A DNA stretch of 64,000 nucleotides from Megalonaias nervosa (GCA_016617855.1 JAECUM010001808.1:80258-144257), one strand, 5' to 3'. Positions 38,330 through 50,578 are shown, counted from the stretch's first letter. Notes: a model not told the origin generated them from the letters alone. Translations and numbers: made by a program.

Positions 38330-38803
38330 ATTCGTACATTCGGGCTCAGAGGTATTTATTTTTGTTGTTGCCAGTTGATTTGAATTTCCTATTTTTCGGA
38401 ATTAATAATTTATTTTCCCTGAAGACTTTATCTAGTGTTCATCAGATTTCTTGGACAAAGACATTTATTGGAAATTATTTTGAATTCTAAAGCCGGAATA
38501 TTTTCTTCGTGATTCAACAAGGCACTGTTGACACGACAACACAAACAGGTTATAGAAGACGTCATCGCCTTCCATTTTGGAACTTCATCGGGATTCGAAC
38601 TTTGATTCATTTAGAACTTTTTAGTGATAGGACTTATATTTTAAAATTCCAGGATTAGTTTTGGGATTAGATTCACAGCCGCAAGTCCTTTTTCATACTT
38701 TTACCTTGTTTTCTAGGGAAATTAATTATTTTGTTAAAATTTACAAAGTTCGTTGGCTTCACTCTTGTCTTTGTTACTTTTGTACGAGCCTACACGTAAC
38801 GCT
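38330..38803 (-). repeat. LTR-like dispersed repeat, family B, copy 4
   Basis: On the minus strand begins CGTTACGTGTAGGCTCG, then 'aagtaacaaagacaagagtga'. It shares 'tttccctagaa.acaa', 'ggacttgc', 'taatcc..gaattt' and 'cttggacaaagacattt' with copy 3, in the same orientation, with the gypsy pol relic between them. Confidence 0.5.
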
Positions 38804-38809
38804 ATAAAC

Positions 38810-39520
38810 GAACATCCATTTAAGACAACACAGGCATATTCCACAACGGATAGAAGTTGCATACAGTACAGATAAAAATTACCTAAAAAAGTTTATGATT
38901 AATATACAGTAATAAAATCTTGACATTTTTTTTTTCAAAGAATAATTCCTTACTTATGAGGTAATTTAAAGGATTTCCTCAAATTTGAGGAAATTTTCTC
39001 AACTGTATTTTCGAAGAATAAAAGGGCCTCCGTCTGTTTGATTTGAAAATAAAGGTGTTTTTGTATCCTTTCTACTATTTCTAGATCAGACAAATATTCT
39101 AATATCGTCTAAGTGTCGTGAATAAAATAATATAACATTTCAAACTGAGGAGAGGAAATGAGAATTTTAGTGGAACTGGGACCTGATTTCAATTATCTAT
39201 TCTATAATCGCGTGTTTTACTGTATGTTTGTCTTTAATTCTTCATTCAGTAATGCCCTACTACACATAAAGCTCAATATATTTACCTGGTTGATTTCCTT
39301 AAATTTTAGGCTGGAAATGCTATGTTTCTGCAATATTGGTACGACTATTTGTTTCTTGTGGTGTAGCCATTTTCTTTTCGTAGCGATAGGTAAACCTGCT
39401 ACGCATACGTATACCCTCAAACAAACTAACAAAGACAGGATAGTAGTTATTGTTTCGTGTTAAGAATGTTAGGTTTGGAAGCCTGGAAACACTATCTAGA
39501 CACCTCTTCAAATTAATAAG
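38810..39520. other. Non-coding stretch
   Basis: No gene recognised; the 101-codon frame at 39158-39463 lacks any domain. Confidence 0.45.
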
Positions 39521-39524
39521 AGAT

Positions 39525-39800
39525 ATATAACTGAATTAGAGAGGTCTCTAATTCATTTAAAGGCGTCTACAATACAGTTATGGATTTCTTGAACTAATGT
39601 CAAATTAGAGAGGACCGTAATTCTATTACAGAGCTCTGCAATTAAATTAATGAGCTCTCGTATTAGTTTGCAGATATCTCCAATTTAATTAGAGAAGTCA
39701 ACAATTCAATTACAGATGTCAATAATTATTAACTTAGAACTCTAATTAAATAAGAGGTCTGTAATTGATATATAGATCTTTGCAATTAATTTGTAGAGGT
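39525..39800. repeat. Palindromic AGACCTCT/AGAGGTCT array, copy 2
   Basis: Alternating-orientation motif 'agaggtctctaattcatt' and relatives, same family as 35404-35672 and more diverged. Confidence 0.55.
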
Positions 39801-40314
39801 AAATGAGGGAAATCAATTGTTTTCCCTGACTCTTTTAGCAATAATAAAATCATTAGATCCAGATTAAAAAAAATAAAAAACAAAGAAACAATCAGCTCGT
39901 TCAAGTTGAGATTATTGAGCCATTTCTACAGACTCACAATAGGATACTATTTCAAAGTACAAATTAGTGAGAAGATATACATGAAAATCATAATAACAAT
40001 ATTATAATACAAAAATCAAGACAAAAATGGAATTGTTGTCTATTACAATATCATATTAACCAAATCAAGACAATGGGATTGCAAATACTTTTAACCCAGT
40101 GATATGGTACCTGATTTGCAAAATTGTGTTCAGAATAACTGGAGATGCTAAATAAAAAGATTCCGTGTAGAATACTTACATAATACTACCTGTTAAAGGT
40201 TATATAAACAAGATCGGTTTAACCGAATACAATCTATTAGCGTATTAATGAAGAATAAACCACTTATCATTCATATATGAATGTAGTCATATCAAATAGT
40301 TTTAGTCATTTCAT

Positions 40315-42052
40315 TCTGAATAGGTAATGTAGTCATTTCAATACGCAATGTAGTCATTTCAATAGGTAATGTAGTCATTTCATTCAATAGGTAATGTTGT
40401 CATTTCAATAGGTAATGTACTCATTTCAATAGGTAATGTAGTCATTTCAATAGGTAATGTACTCATTTCAATACGCAATGTAGTCATTTCAATAGGTTAT
40501 GTAGTCATTTCAATACGCAATGTAGTCATTTCAATAGGTTATGTAGTCATTTCAATACGCAATGTAGTCATTTCAATAGGTTATGTAGTCATTTCAATAC
40601 GCAATGTAGTCATTTCAATAGGTAATGTAGTCATTTCAATACGCAATGTAGTCATTTCAATAGGCAATGTAGCCATTTCAATAGGTAATGTAGTCATTTC
40701 AATACGTAATGTAGTCATTTCAATAGGTAATGTAGTCATTTCAATACGCAATGTAGTCATTTCAATAGGCAATGTAGCCATTTCAATAGGTAATGTAGTC
40801 ATTTCAATACGTAATGTAGTCATTTCAATAGGTAATGTAGTCATTTCAATACGCAATGTAGTCATTTCAATAGGCAATGTAGCCATTTCAATAGGTAATG
40901 TAGTCATTTCAATAGGTAATGTAGCCATTTCAATACGTAATGTAGTCATTTCAATAGGTAATGTAGTCATTTCAATACGTAATGTAGTCATTTCAATAGG
41001 TAATGTAGTCATCTCAATACGTAATGTAGTCATTTCAATACGTAATGTAGTCATTTCAATAGGTAATGTAGTCATTTCAATAGGTAATGTAGTCATTTCA
41101 ATACGCAATGTAGTCATTTCAATAGGTAATGTAGTCATTTCAATAGGCAATGTAGTCATTTCAATAGGTAATGTACTCATTTCAATACGTAATGTAGTCA
41201 TTTCAATACGTAATGTAGTCATTTCAATACGTAATGTAGTCATTTCAATAGGTAATGTAGTCATTTCAATACGTAATGTAGTCATTTCAATAGCTAATGT
41301 AGTCATTTCAATAGGTAATGTAGTCATTTCAATACGTAATGTAGTCATTTCAATAGGTAATGTAGTCATTTCAATACGTAATGTAGTCATTTCAATAGGT
41401 AATGTAGTCATTTCAATAGGTAATGTAGCCATTTCAATACGTAATGTAGTCATTTCAATAGGTAATGTAGTCATTTCAGTAGGTAATGTAGTCATTTCAA
41501 TACGTAATGTAGTCATTTCAATAGGCAATGTAGTCATTTCAATAGGTAATGTAGTCATTTCAATAGGTAATGTAGCCATTTCAATACGTAATGTAGTCAT
41601 TTCAATAGGTAATGTACTCATTTCAATAGGCAATGTAGCCATTTCAATAGGTAATGTAGTCATTTCAATAGGCAATGTAGTCATTTCAATAGGTAATGTA
41701 GTCATTTCAATACGTAATGTAGTCATTTCAATAGGTAATGTAGTCATTTCAATACGTAATGTAGCCATTTCAATAGGTAATGTAGTCATTTCAATAGGTA
41801 ATGTAGTCATTTCAATAGGTAATGTAGCCATTTCAATACGTAATGTAGTCATTTCAATAGGTAATGTAGTCATTTCAATAGGTAATGTAATCATTTCAAT
41901 AGGCAATGTAGTCATTTCAATAGGTAATGTAGTCATTTCAATACGTAATGTAGTCATTTCAGTAGGTAATGTAGTCATTTCATACGTAATGTAGTCATTT
42001 CAATACGTAATGTAGTCATTTCAATAGGTAATGTAGTCATTTCAATACCTAA
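40315..42052. repeat. 21-bp minisatellite, about 82 copies, with 105-bp higher-order unit
   Basis: Unit GTAGTCATTTCAATAGGTAAT. Because 21 is a multiple of three, the minus strand stays open for 465 codons (40581-41978) as the seven-residue repeat MTTLPIE/MTTLRIE. The P/R choice is one base (GGTAAT or CGTAAT). Variant 'AGCCATTT' recurs at 40671, 40776 and 40881, i.e. every 105 bp (five units). No signal peptide, splice site or unique flank supports translation, so I call it a repeat rather than a gene. Confidence 0.93.
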
Positions 42053-42164
42053 TGAAAAATTAAAGGAGCAGTACTCTAAAGCCTCTTTTTGATCGAAAAA
42101 TGTAACGATTTTCAAAACTTTAAAAATTATTTAGATATGACGTCACACCAAAGTACTTACGATA

Positions 42165-43085
42165 AAATGGATTAAAAGTTATCTAAGTAATAGAAAACAA
42201 ATGATTAGAAATGCTGGTGTGCCACAATGATCCTTGTTTTGGTCTCTCATGTTTCTAATTTATGCAAACAATATTGCCGATTGTATGAGCTTTCACACCT
42301 GTCTCTTTGCAGATGACTCATCTCGGCATTGTGCATTCCCTTATTATGCTGAAATAGAGGTTGTCATGAATAGTGATTTAATGAAACTGCATAATTGGTC
42401 CAAGCAATGGCTCTTACAGTTTAATCCAGAAACACGCCCACACACCCTTCCCCCAGAAACCCAAATAAATCAATGGCTATGGTTTTCACGAACCAAAACG
42501 TAACAAATACTCCTGTGTTTCCTTTTTGTTAATATTGATCTTAAGTCGGGAATTACTACTTTCATCAAATATCAGCATCATATCGAATAAACATTCTTCA
42601 AAAACTCAAATACAAACTTGTGTTAAAACTATATATAACTTATATCAGGCCCATCTTGGAATATGCCAGGTGTAGTCTGGGATGGATATTCGTTAATCGA
42701 TTCAGAAAAAATTCAACTTGAAGAGGCAAGAAGTTGCACGACTTCCAAAATACACAAGTAGTTAATCTCTATATTTTGAAACAGGGTGGGAAATTCTGCA
42801 GTCTAGAAGAAAGAAACAAAAATTATTAACACTCTACAACATTAAAACAAGCCAAACTCCGGACTATATTTGAATTACTCCCTCCCCTTGTGCCCGAACC
42901 AACAAATTATAACCTTCAAATAATATGTCCATTTGCAGTTTCAGGCTAAATTCTACCTAATCATTATTTTATACCCTCAACAATAGCCTAGTGGAACAAT
43001 GCCGAACAGGATACTCACTGGAGCATGTTTTACGGTGCTTTGAAAAAGTGTTCATGCTTAAATATCATATATAGTAAAATGCCTA
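42165..43085 (+). pseudogene. Non-LTR retrotransposon reverse transcriptase relic
   Basis: Reads as the second half of a jockey/CR1-like reverse transcriptase: 'WIKSYLSNRKQMIRNAGVPQ', a stop (TGA near 42228) at the usual GS, then 'FLIYANNIADC', the catalytic box 'FADDSS' and 'LMKLHNWSKQWLLQFNPE' (42234-42450). In other frames follow 'YITYIRPILEYA' and 'LKQGGKFCSLEERNK' (42600-42830), typical of the thumb and tail. The canonical FADD survives, but frameshifts and stops make it dead. Confidence 0.8.
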
Positions 43086-43099
43086 GGGAGCAAAAAGGT

Positions 43100-43355
43100 G
43101 TCATGTTGTTGTTGTGGGGCTTAACGCCATTTTTCAGCACACGATAGGCTATACATGGCGGCCAGTATTAATGGTGGAGGAAAAAACCGGAAAATCCCCG
43201 GAAAAAACCACCGACCCACGAGAAGCTACTGGCAAGCTTTCTCACATATCCACATTCGCCGAATCCGAGACTCGAACCAACGCAGACAGAGGTGAGATGG
43301 CAGTGATCCGTAACGGACAGCGGTTTAGACCACTCGGCCACTCGGGGCCTCCTGC
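43100..43355 (-). mobile_element. tRNA-derived SINE with conserved central domain
   Basis: Minus strand: head GGCCCCGAGTGGCCGAGTGG (Leu/Ser-tRNA-like A-box), B-box GGTTCGAGTC, then a body with 'GTCGGTGGTTTTTTCC', 'CCTCCACCATTAATACTGGC' and an end 'GGCGTTAAGCCCCACAAC' with ACA repeats. Closely related SINEs with this body are widespread in molluscs. The open frames on both strands here are SINE translations. Confidence 0.8.
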
Positions 43356-44634
43356 GGTGTAATTGAAACCACCATTCATTTATTCGTCTACTGTCACAGT
43401 ACAGTAGACAACGAACTGAGCTGATGAGAAAATTACTCTCGATGCCATATGCAACTATTAGCTTAGAATTACAGCTTTGCGAAAGGGGAGATGCAAATGA
43501 AAAATAGAGATTTGTACAACATGTATGCAAATATAAATAGTGATGCTGGCCACTATAGCGACAATGGAAATCCCAGTCAAAAAGGTCGTGGGCCACTATA
43601 GCGACAACGGGAATTTAACGTGGGGAATATTGGGACTATATACGGACAAGGGAAAGTTTAACATAGGTTGGGTCTGTATACGGACAAGGGAAATTGAATG
43701 GATTGGGTCTGTATAGGGACAAGGGGAACTGAAAATAGGGATGTATAGTGACAATGGATTGGGACTGTATATGAACAAGGGAAATTGAACATAGGGTTGT
43801 ATAGTGACAATGGATTGAGACTGTATAGGAACAAGGAGATTGAACATAGGGATGTAGAATGACAATGCATTGGGTCTGTCTAGCGACAATGGGAATTTAA
43901 CATGGGAAATACAGGACCGGCACTTTGGGGACAATGGGACTTTAACATGGGAATATTGGGCCTGTATACGGACAAGGGAAAGTTGGACTGTACAGGGACA
44001 ATAGGAATGGAACAGGTGGGGTGACGTCAAGGTACTGGACATTGGCAGCACTGTCCGCCAGGCGTTATATAAAGTGAAATGTCCCGCTCCGCCATGCGTT
44101 TTATAAAGTGATATGCCCCGCTCCGTCAAGCATTTTATCCAGTTCTATGTCCCGCCCCGCCTAGCGTTATAGCTTTTATATATAGTATAGTGGGTCTGTT
44201 TAGTGACAAAGGGAAATGGAATAGGTGGGGTGACGTCAAGGTACTGGACATTGGCAACAATGTTGCAAGTGGCAAACCTCATCAGCGACAATGGGGAAAA
44301 AAAGCTATAAGGTTATGTCCCGCCTTGCCAAGCGGGTAAGTTCAGCTAGTTCAGCGATGAAACTTATATTACGAATAATAACGCTTGGCGGGGCGGGGCG
44401 GGACATAGAACTGGATATAACGCTTGGCGGGGCGGAAACGAACTTTCGCGCAGGACTGACCAACAAACACAAACATCGCCTGGTGGGGCGGGACATATCA
44501 CTGGATAGACATAAATAAACAAATACACAAACAAACAAGTGAAGGAAAGCATCCCTTACAATAAGTTCACATAGTATCTGCTATCCACACAGAAGGGAAG
44601 AAAATAACCATAATGTCTACTATCCGTACTCGCT

Positions 44635-44638
<4 letters not shown>

Positions 44639-44689
<51 letters not shown>

Positions 44690-45290
44690 ACACACAGACC
44701 TACGCGAACGCATACAAACACACAAATACACACACAAACAAATGTACGAGCACGCATGCAAACACAAATACACACAAGCACACCCACCCACCCACCCACC
44801 CACACACACACACACAAACAAACGTATGCGCACGCATAAAAACACACAAATACAAACATCAACAAACGTACAAGCACTCATACAAACACAAATACACACA
44901 AACGTATGAGCACGCATACAAACACAAATACATAAACACAAAAACACACAAACAAACGTACAAGCACGAATACAAACACAAATACAAACATCAGCAAACG
45001 TACGAGGACGCATGCTAACACAAATAATATACACAAACAAACGTACGAGCACGCATAAAGACACAAATATACATACCAACAAACATACGAGCATGCATAC
45101 AAACACACCAACACACACACACAAACAAACAAACGTACGAGCACGCATACAAACACACAAATACACACACATACACAAAGAAACGTACGAGCACGCATAC
45201 AAATACAAACACAAACGTACACGTCCGCATACACACACGCAGACAAACGTACGCGCATGCACACAAAAAAAATACACACACTCTCTTACA
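44639..45290. repeat. CA-rich minisatellite inside the foldback
   Basis: (CA)n at 44639-44683, then irregular 40-60 bp units containing 'aaacgtacgagcacgcatac'. The long Cys/Val-rich minus-strand frames (for example 44567-45415) are translations of this repeat. Confidence 0.9.
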
Positions 45291-46018
45291 CGGCAGAGAA
45301 ACGAAGAGCTTACAGACACACTTCTATTTTGTAACTTACAGACAAAAACACAAAAATGTTGTACAGTGACTTGTTTATGTTCCACTTTGATCGTTTTGAC
45401 GTGTATTTTATCCATGTACTTAACCCTTTGGCTTTGATGTAATTTTGTCTTTCGTGTTCCATTTTAAAAATGTTTTCTGCAATAAACGTGTCTTGAAAAA
45501 AATATAAAAACTCTTGCCTTGTCAGTCTTCGTGTCGAAAGTGACATTCCCTACGCTATGGCTACCTCTGCTGTCTCTGCTATAACGCTTGGCGGGGATGG
45601 ACATAGAACTGGATAGAATGCTTGGCGGAGCGGGACAGATCACTTTATATAACTCCTGGCGGACAGTGCGTCCAATGTCCAGTATCGTGACTTCACTCCA
45701 CCTGTTCCATTCCTATTGCCCCTATACAGTCCCAACTTTCCCTTGTCCGTATACAGGCCCAATGTTCCCATTTTTAAAGTCCCATTGCCCCCAAAGTGCC
45801 GGTCCTGTATTCCCCATGTTAAATTCCCATTGTCGCTAGACAGTCCCAATCCATTGTCACTCTACATCCCTATGTTCAATTCCCCTTGTCCGTATACAGT
45901 CCCAATCCATTGTCACTCTACATCCATATGCTCAATTCCCCTTGTCCGTATACAGTCCCAATCCATTGTCACTCTACATCCCTATGTTCAATTCCCCTTG
46001 TCGCTATAAGATAAGATA

Positions 46019-46085
46019 AGAATTCTTTATTTCAGACTGCATAGTCCATACATCTAAATTATAGAAGACCCACGACCTTGTTGAC
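46019..46085 (-). mobile_element. Short 3' retroelement insert in the right arm
   Basis: About 65 bp in the right arm has no left-arm counterpart. On the minus strand it ends AATAAAGAATTCTTATCTTA with TCTTA repeats, like the 3' end of a truncated LINE or SINE. Confidence 0.45.
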
Positions 46086-46404
46086 TGGGATTTCCATTGT
46101 CGATATAGTGGCCCACATCGCTACTAGTATGTAACCAATACCGAACGATTTCAATAACTTAAACAGTGATTAATGTCATTGTGCCCCCCACCTCTCTCTC
46201 TCCCTTAAGATTTGGGGATAATACGATTGTTAAAACTCTAACAGCAGTAGAATGTAAAGCGGTTCTAAACATCGTGAAACGCCCGCTTTTAATGATAGAA
46301 TATAACAATGCACCGTGCAAATATCTTTGTACATTGCTTTTCATTTGCATATCAAAAGACAGGAACATATTGGCTTCTCTTGTATACTATGTGTAGACAG
46401 TAGT

Positions 46405-46406
<2 letters not shown>

Positions 46407-46436
<30 letters not shown>
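46407..46436. repeat. (CT)n microsatellite
   Basis: About 14 CT units. Confidence 0.9.
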
Positions 46437-46439
<3 letters not shown>

Positions 46440-46441
<2 letters not shown>

Positions 46442-47732
46442 ATTTTTCATTATTAGCCAGTGTCGTCCTGTTGAATATGTAGTAATACTTGTATTATGTA
46501 TGGAGAGGGCTAATTTAAGTTGTTAGAACTTGTGCCCAATCCCATTGTATCATATTGCAACAATAAAACATCTATAAACCAACGAAGGAATGAAAAGTAG
46601 CATGGATGTAAGAGAAGATAGACAAATTAGGAGAATTGCGAAATAAAAGATGTAAAATACGACAATAAACACAGGTTACTATTTAACAAGGTCTTTTATT
46701 GCTGTTTCTATTAGACTGAACAAGAAAACAATTACCGTATATAACAAAACATAATTAGCGAATTAATCATTAAGAAAAACTAATGCAATAGAAAACATAC
46801 AGTAACAATGATTTACAGAAGGGCGCGACTTAACTCCGTATTTGGATGCGACATAACTTTATATATGGGTGCGAAATGACATTATATTTGGATGCAACGT
46901 AACTTTTTCGTGTGATCCCACTATCCTAAAATCAAACTTCACAAGTTTCAATTGTTTTTTTTAACCGATTACTTAGCGACTATGGCTATGGCGCAGGGTG
47001 CTGTAAAACAGCACGTTACTTTGTATTGAAACCCCATCTGCGACAACAGTACAGTCTTATTTTCACCTAAATTAATTTGAAAGAGTCAGTATCAATTTGC
47101 ACGCCGTAAATTACTATATTTGTCACGTGATCATAATAGCCTGGTGTAGCTCTATTTTTAGACGAGAAAACCCCTACATACGTCGAAGTTTGACCGTCTT
47201 TAAAGGCTATATTTAGCCTTATTAGGTCGAAGATGAGTTTAAATTCAACTTTTCATTTATTCAGAATCAAACAGAGAAAATGAAAGCAAAGTTAATATTT
47301 TTAAGAAAGATATACAGTAGAGCCCTTGTAAGTATTAAATGTGACCAACGCTAGTTTTCGAAAAGCTACCTAAGATTCGCTTGTTCGAGCTAATAAAAGA
47401 AACAACAACAACAACAAAAATCCCCATTAAAGTTAAAAAAAAACCTCGGAAATTCCTTCCCCAAAATAGCTCCTTAAGCAGAGTTAATAGTCAGGAAAAT
47501 GAACTATATTGGGCATTTGGACTAGCTCACATTGCAAGGTAAGATCTTTGATTTAACGGTGTGTTTTCTACAATGCTGTAATTAGGGTTAGTATATAGCA
47601 CTAAACTTTTATTATTTTATTTTGGGGGGGGGAGGGGATAACTAAACTCTTATAATTGCACTTTCTGTTATCTTATAGCTTTTGTTCATCATTTCATTTT
47701 TATTTTTCTCTCATTTTGCTTGTATTATATTA
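46440..47732. other. Non-coding stretch
   Basis: No gene recognised. Confidence 0.5.
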
Positions 47733-47740
47733 TTATACAG

Positions 47741-47990
47741 CAGTGGTGTCACTTGGGGGGTGCCGGGGTGCTGATCGCACCGGGTGACACCATCAGAGGG
47801 GGTGACACCAAAATGACTGTCTATAAAATTTTTGAATTTTTGTGCCGGAAGGAGGTCCATGGGGATGACACCATGAGTTACCGCACATGACTATCTACAA
47901 AAATTTTTAATTTTTGTACAGGAAGGGGGTCCATGGGGGTGACACCATGAATTACGGCACTGGGTGACACCAACCCTAGTGACGCCACTG
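47741..47990. mobile_element. hAT-like MITE with perfect 8-bp target duplication
   Basis: Ends CAGTGGTGTCACTTGGGG and, inverted, CAGTGGCGTCACTAGGG. The 8-mer TTATACAG flanks both sides (47733-47740, 47991-47998). Inside, an approximately 85-bp unit with 'ggtccatgggg.tgacaccatga' is duplicated. No coding capacity. Confidence 0.88.
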
Positions 47991-48095
47991 TTATACAGTG
48001 ATAGAATTTAAAAAGACATTTGCATCCATAGTCCGAGTTTCCTCTGACCCTTGTCACCCCATGTTTGATATTTTGGCATTTGTGTTGGGTGTTGG

Positions 48096-48186
48096 TAGGC
48101 CGATAAATCAGCCCTTCACCCGTGATGATATTGACCTAACCCCAACATCGATATCATTACGGGTGAACGGCTGATTTATCGGCCTA
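48096..48186. mobile_element. 91-bp near-perfect palindrome (foldback MITE)
   Basis: Arms 48096-48131 and 48151-48186 (36 bp, few mismatches) pair around a 19-bp spacer. They start TAGGCCGATAAATCAGCC. The arm motif recurs singly at 3992 and 37355, next to family A repeats, so this may be a short derivative of that family. Confidence 0.65.
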
Positions 48187-48199
48187 GGGTGTAGGGTCA

Positions 48200-50125
48200 G
48201 AGTCCACTGCCTATCGAAATGTTGGAATTCGCCGACACCGTTTGGTATCGGTATGGAGTAGCCGCTTACAAACAGACCTAGCGAACTTGAACGACCTTTC
48301 TTAGAGATAAACCTGCATGAAATCGATAGGAATATGATTTATTTTCTCAGAAAGTGCGAGGACAGCATTCGTTATATCTTCAATCCGCTGACAGACTAGC
48401 CGAAACTATAGCGTTGATGAAATTTGACCTGGAACTCGTCATTTGCTTTCCGAAATCTTTAATGTTATAAAAATGCACAGAACTTGTTCCATTCATCCAT
48501 TCATTCGTTGAAATATAACCTGGCTGTGACCAGGCTGGTCCTAACACTAGCATCCTCTGCGCCTTTCCTGTTTGACGGACTTTCCATCATAACACGGTTG
48601 CATCAGTTGATACACGAAGGATTGGTCAGAACATAATCATGTGATCATACCCAATTGCGTTTGTTTATGTACAAACTGTACGGAGATACTCCCTTCTATA
48701 AATAAGAGTCACGTGCAAAGTAACTAACGTAAAGACTGAACTGGAAGACTTACACACTGCATGCCTTGAAAACGAAATAGAAAGGGTGGGTTTATATTTT
48801 ATTTAGAAAATTGAATAAACTGAATTAACAGAAGCAAATAACACATCTTTGCTGGTTGTTTTTTTTTCTTTTTTTTCTGAATATAAATAATTCTTTATTT
48901 GACTAGGTTTGAGAAAGAAAAGCTGGGAAACACAAAATCTGCCTAGAACACGGGAGTTACAAAACTTTCACTGTAGCTCGTTACAAATGAATTTAAAACT
49001 ATAGGTAAATGGATACAGAGAATGAGGGGAGGCGGATTCAAAGACTTACATTTTGACAATTGGATTCACAGTCCTACAATGTAAGACGCAGACCTTGATA
49101 GTTACGATGTTGCGTGGGTGGGAGATCCGCTACACCCCCATCGTAACTGTCAGTGTCGATGTCTTGTACTGATTGACTATTGGACCCCCATCACTATAAC
49201 CAATTACAGATAGTCTTAATTTCATTTGTAAGTAGCCCCTGTAGGTAACCTAAACGGTTAATAAACGCGAAAATAGATTTAAAGACTCGAAAATTGGTTA
49301 CTCACGTGTCTGGACAATAGCGATTCGGCCAAGTCACAATGAACTCATGATAGCATCAAATCCAAAACCCCCAAAAAATAACCATGCAAATAAATAAAAT
49401 TAAATAATTGCTATTGTAAGAGTTTAACGTTGTTTTCTCTGAGTTTATCGTGTTACAAACCGTCAGTTGCCGACTCGCAAAGCTGACATTTTACACCACG
49501 ATAACCTCAGAACAAAATATTAAACTCTTAAATATTGCGTACACTGGGCGAATCTATTTTGCTCAGACAACGAGTGACGTAGTTTATGCTATTCGGTAAC
49601 TGCCGGATAATTGCGTAAATCACCATAATGTTGAGAGTTTAAAATTGTATCCCCATTGTACACATGAACATAAATTACACGGCTTGTTAAATCCACGTGA
49701 AAGGCAAATTTGTAGTTGTCATTCTTTTCATTTGCTTGATTCGAATTTATAAATATCAGAAGCATACTATTTAGTAAATTCCTTCTATGTACATACGTGT
49801 GTAGTCGTATATTTACCCTTTCGCTGAAAATGGACTTATCCAGAAACTGGAAATGACTGGCGAGCACGGTCGCCTTTTTCACTGAAAGCTTCCATTTGGA
49901 AAGAAACGCATAGGCGATAACGGTGTTAGGGCCGCCCCTGGGCATAATCAGATTTGAAATTATAAATCGATAAATGAACTAAGTTCTGTGCATCTTTTAT
50001 TTCATTTGTGCTTTTTTGTTTTTTAAATTATTGGGGGGGGGGGGGAGGGGGGTACAAACGGGAGCGAGGCATTTCCACCCCAAGAAAATTTAACCAATAA
50101 TGGGACAATTCGACCCCAATTCATG
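48200..50125. other. Non-coding stretch
   Basis: A SINE-body fragment related to the 22.9-kb SINE lies near 48525-48555. The 118-codon minus frame at 49589-49945 is not called: it starts next to a hAT-end-like CAGGGGCGGCCC and has no clear domain. A G-run lies at 50031-50058. Confidence 0.4.
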
Positions 50126-50129
50126 AATT

Positions 50130-50578
50130 TTTAAAACAACAATTAGCACATTGCTAATGGTAACAATTATTCATTGATGTCTGCAATTTAAAAAGATACC
50201 AACACACAGCTAAGTCGCCGGAAAAAGATGAAAACAGTTAATTATAATTAAAGGCACTTTTATTAAGCTAATGAATGCACACTAATTTGAATGAAAAGAA
50301 ATCAAATTTAGCACACACTGTAAATTTGTATTTAAAAAAATCCGATATTTTTAAAACAATAATAAGCACACTGCTAATGGTCATCCCACTAATCACATGG
50401 TTGTTCATCGATGTCTGCAATTAAAGAATCAAAAGAAACCGCTAAATCGCTGAAAAAAAGATGTCAACAGTTAATTATAATTGAAGTCACTTTTATTAAG
50501 TTAATGAATGACTCTAATTTGAATGAAAAGAAAAAGGTATGAAAATTAAACGTACCACAAGCTGTAAGTTTGTATACA
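50130..50578. repeat. Two-copy direct duplication, about 220-bp unit
   Basis: Blocks 'tcattgatgtctgcaatt', 'aacagttaattataatt', 'cacttttattaag.taatgaat' and 'ctaatttgaatgaaaagaaa' appear in the same order in 50130-50335 and 50350-50578. Confidence 0.75.

Larger units (their letters stand above)
43547..46115. mobile_element. Foldback element with long inverted arms
   Basis: Left arm 43547-44160 and right arm 45590-46115 are inverted copies, both starting at GGCCACTATA followed by 'GACAATGGAAATCCCAGTCAA'. Each arm holds a 50-60 bp tandem unit ('actgtatacggacaagggaa'/'gatgtatagtgacaatggatt'), then GACGTCAAGGTACTGGACAT. Inner ends carry GC-rich hairpins built from CGCTTGGCGGGGCGGGACAT. The centre is CA-rich minisatellite. 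No clean target duplication is visible. Arm sequence also occurs at 19.26-19.5 kb. Confidence 0.7.

Noticed and set aside
43596..44129. 177-codon minus frame (Pro/Leu/Ser-rich)
   Set aside because: A translation of the tandem unit in the foldback arm.
44567..45415. 282-codon minus frame rich in Cys and Val
   Set aside because: It is a translation of the CA-rich minisatellite; all six frames there are long for the same reason.
43547..46115. Six-base Maverick-type target duplication around the foldback
   Set aside because: Flanks ATAAAT and ACTAGT do not match.
49589..49945. 118-codon minus frame with a faint galectin-like strand pattern
   Set aside because: The conserved galectin residues are absent and the start overlaps a hAT-end-like sequence.
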